Origin: Ornithinibacillus scapharcae TW25
GTDB lineage: Bacteria; Bacillota; Bacilli; Bacillales; Amphibacillaceae
Assembly: GCF_000190475.1 (NCBI RefSeq)
Contig: NZ_AEWH01000059.1
Coordinates: 62,001-126,000, forward strand
Length of the DNA stretch: 64,000 nt
Reading direction: 5' to 3'
In this document: one piece after another, positions 63,044 to 64,000 of the stretch
Numbering within the stretch: the first letter of the stretch is position 1
Layout of the letters: each line of letters opens with the position of its first letter
Made by a program: the position numbers and the translations under genes
The notes under the pieces: model-generated
Told to the model about the DNA's origin: nothing
Seen by the model: the letters and a program-made list of their open reading frames with translations, nothing else
Databases searched by the model: none

Positions 63044-63487
63044 ATGAGTAAGAAAAATGTTGAGGATTATCTTACAGAAGGTATCTATGGAACGCGTCTC
63101 CCTAAGCAAGAAGAAAGGGATTATTATTTAGGTACGTTGCGAGAGCGAATTGTCATTGCACTTACGATAGGTCAAGTGATGTCTGACAAAGGTATACAAC
63201 AACTCGAGAACAGCTTACAACAACATAAAAATGCGAAGCTCTTAATTAATGGCAAAATTGCTTCTAAATTCCTTAAAGTAGAGAAGGAGTTAGCTAATAA
63301 GTATCACGTTCCTTACACCATAGTCTCAAATGAAGAGGTAGAAACTGATATCGGAGCCGTTTTGGCATATGATTACGCAATCGATAAAGAAGAAATCTAT
63401 ATTGAAGATATGAATCATGAGCAACTAACAAAAGATGAGGTAGAGAAAAAAACATCTTTCCTGTCTAAGTTAAAGCGTCTTTTTTAA
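63044..63487 (+). CDS. YueI family protein (DUF1694)
   Basis: A 147-residue soluble protein. VEDYLTEGIYGTRLPKQEERDYYLGTLRERIVIALTIGQV is the conserved N-terminal block of YueI, and VLAYDYAIDKEEIYIED is conserved further on. Some YueI members are reported near antibiotic resistance loci, but no function is established. Start ATG 63044; GTGAGGTATC upstream. Confidence 0.85.
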   Translation: MSKKNVEDYLTEGIYGTRLPKQEERDYYLGTLRERIVIALTIGQVMSDKGIQQLENSLQQHKNAKLLINGKIASKFLKVEKELANKYHVPYTIVSNEEVETDIGAVLAYDYAIDKEEIYIEDMNHEQLTKDEVEKKTSFLSKLKRLF

Positions 63488-63546
63488 AGATATCTCCCCG
63501 TATATTTTAGCACCTCCACTCCATACTAAGATTGGAGGTGTGTATG

Positions 63547-63792
63547 ATGACACAAAAGTATCGTTGTCCTAATTGTAAAACCAATCGTTCACGCTTTAAT
63601 ATAATTGAGCAAGTAGCCAAACCAGTAAAATTAGATCCAGAAACCGGGGATATCTTAAATGACTACACGAACAGCCAAGTAGAGCCTTTTCACACTCTAT
63701 ATAATGGTCCAAAATATCGGATTCAATGTGGGTCATGTGGACTGGTTGAAGATGAAAATACATTTATTAAGTTCGGCGAACGTCCTATTTAG
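63547..63792 (+). CDS. Small zinc-ribbon protein
   Basis: An 81-residue protein with two CxxC pairs (CPNC near residue 8 and CGSC about 45 residues later), forming a zinc ribbon. The rest is polar without membrane segments. The ATG at 63547 is six bases after GGAGGTG; the ATG at 63544 is nearer. Unknown function; a structural or DNA/RNA-binding role is possible. Confidence 0.7.
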   Translation: MTQKYRCPNCKTNRSRFNIIEQVAKPVKLDPETGDILNDYTNSQVEPFHTLYNGPKYRIQCGSCGLVEDENTFIKFGERPI

Positions 63793-63819
63793 AAACCACA
63801 GATATAACTGTGGTTTTTA
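63793..63819 (+). terminator. Terminator of the zinc-ribbon gene
   Basis: AAACCACAG and CTGTGGTTT form a 9-bp stem with a 6-base loop, then TTTAT. Confidence 0.85.
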
Positions 63820-63969
63820 TATGTTAGGAAACGTTAAAATCGGCAAGCCAAAGTTATGAAATTTACCACTCTCAAAATGCAGCAAGTGAATCTCAAATAT
63901 TTCTTATCGCGACTTTGGATTACTTAAACAAGTGTTTTTCTGTTACACTTATTATGGAGGTGTTATTTT

Positions 63970-64000
63970 ATGCGTTTATATAATAAAAAAGTAATTGCAT
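63970..64000 (+). CDS. Start of a gene cut by the window edge
   Basis: An ATG at 63970 with a GGAGGTG site 7 bases upstream opens MRLYNKKVIA and runs out of the window. An inverted repeat AAGTGT-N9-ACACTT (63930-63950) lies just upstream over its probable promoter and might be an operator. The product cannot be named. Confidence 0.55.
   Translation, partial: MRLYNKKVIA

Noticed and set aside
1-64000. Prophage, insertion sequence, integron or defence island
   Set aside because: No transposase, integrase, restriction, phage structural or cas gene was seen. Most genes belong to ordinary Bacillaceae chromosomal families.

Overview
The window is chromosomal DNA of a low-GC, spore-forming, probably halotolerant Bacillaceae bacterium, close to the Oceanobacillus/Virgibacillus/Ornithinibacillus group. 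This rests on gene content and signals: CotY/CotZ- and CotF-type spore coat proteins, YtzI, YfhD, YueI and YitT family proteins, sigma-A promoters, strong AGGAGG ribosome sites, a T-box leader, an MhqR-type operator, Fur boxes, an ectoine uptake operon, and a GC-rich intergenic repeat of a type common in this family. I saw no rRNA or tRNA genes, prophage, insertion sequence or CRISPR array.

Layout. 1-5 kb: M20 amidohydrolase, a T-box-controlled second-type prolyl-tRNA synthetase, a GNAT, a DUF456 protein and a PlsY-like acyltransferase. 5-10 kb: an MhqR-operator-controlled ring-cleaving dioxygenase, an intergenic repeat, YtzI, and the ehuBCDA ectoine/hydroxyectoine importer with a terminator inside the operon. 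10-20 kb: murB (frameshifted), a DUF454 protein, and histidine biosynthesis, with hisJ divergent from hisZGDBHAF-IE-C. 20-26 kb: a SurA-like lipoprotein, a petrobactin-type siderophore importer (yclNOP plus yclQ, each with its own promoter and Fur boxes) and a FrnE-like DsbA protein. 26-31 kb: fni (frameshifted), a stand-alone HD alarmone-hydrolase-like protein, a membrane protein, rsgA with a leader-peptide attenuator-like upstream region, a nucleoside deaminase behind a perfect 26-bp palindrome, and an aldo/keto reductase. 31-45 kb: an AraC/VOC/DUF899-VOC operon, GNAT, chemoreceptor, tag plus sulfurtransferase, pepT, MFS transporter (frameshifted), serine hydrolase, VanY-like carboxypeptidase, histidine phosphatase (frameshifted), SRPBCC, DUF2269 and a Fur-box nitroreductase. 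45-54 kb: ddl, a membrane protein, a possible structured RNA, cotY, a thioredoxin-like protein, and a ytrABCEF-like ABC operon headed by a GntR regulator with three operator copies. 54-64 kb: exoA-selD-mnmH (tRNA selenouridine), an MBL hydrolase, CotF, YitT, an LtaS-type synthase, YfhD, YhhN, YueI, a zinc-ribbon protein and the first codons of one more gene.

Two things stand out. First, seven genes (murB, hisZ, hisG, a SurA-like lipoprotein, fni, an MFS transporter and a histidine phosphatase) each carry a single-base frameshift. Six are one-base losses in A/T homopolymers of 5-7, and restoring one base rebuilds a full-length protein each time. Sequencing indels are the simplest explanation, and the split genes should be read with that in mind. 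Second, the rsgA upstream region holds a 22-codon leader ORF and three mutually complementary segments, one of which contains the rsgA ribosome-binding site. This looks like a translational attenuator and is the best candidate here for undescribed regulation.
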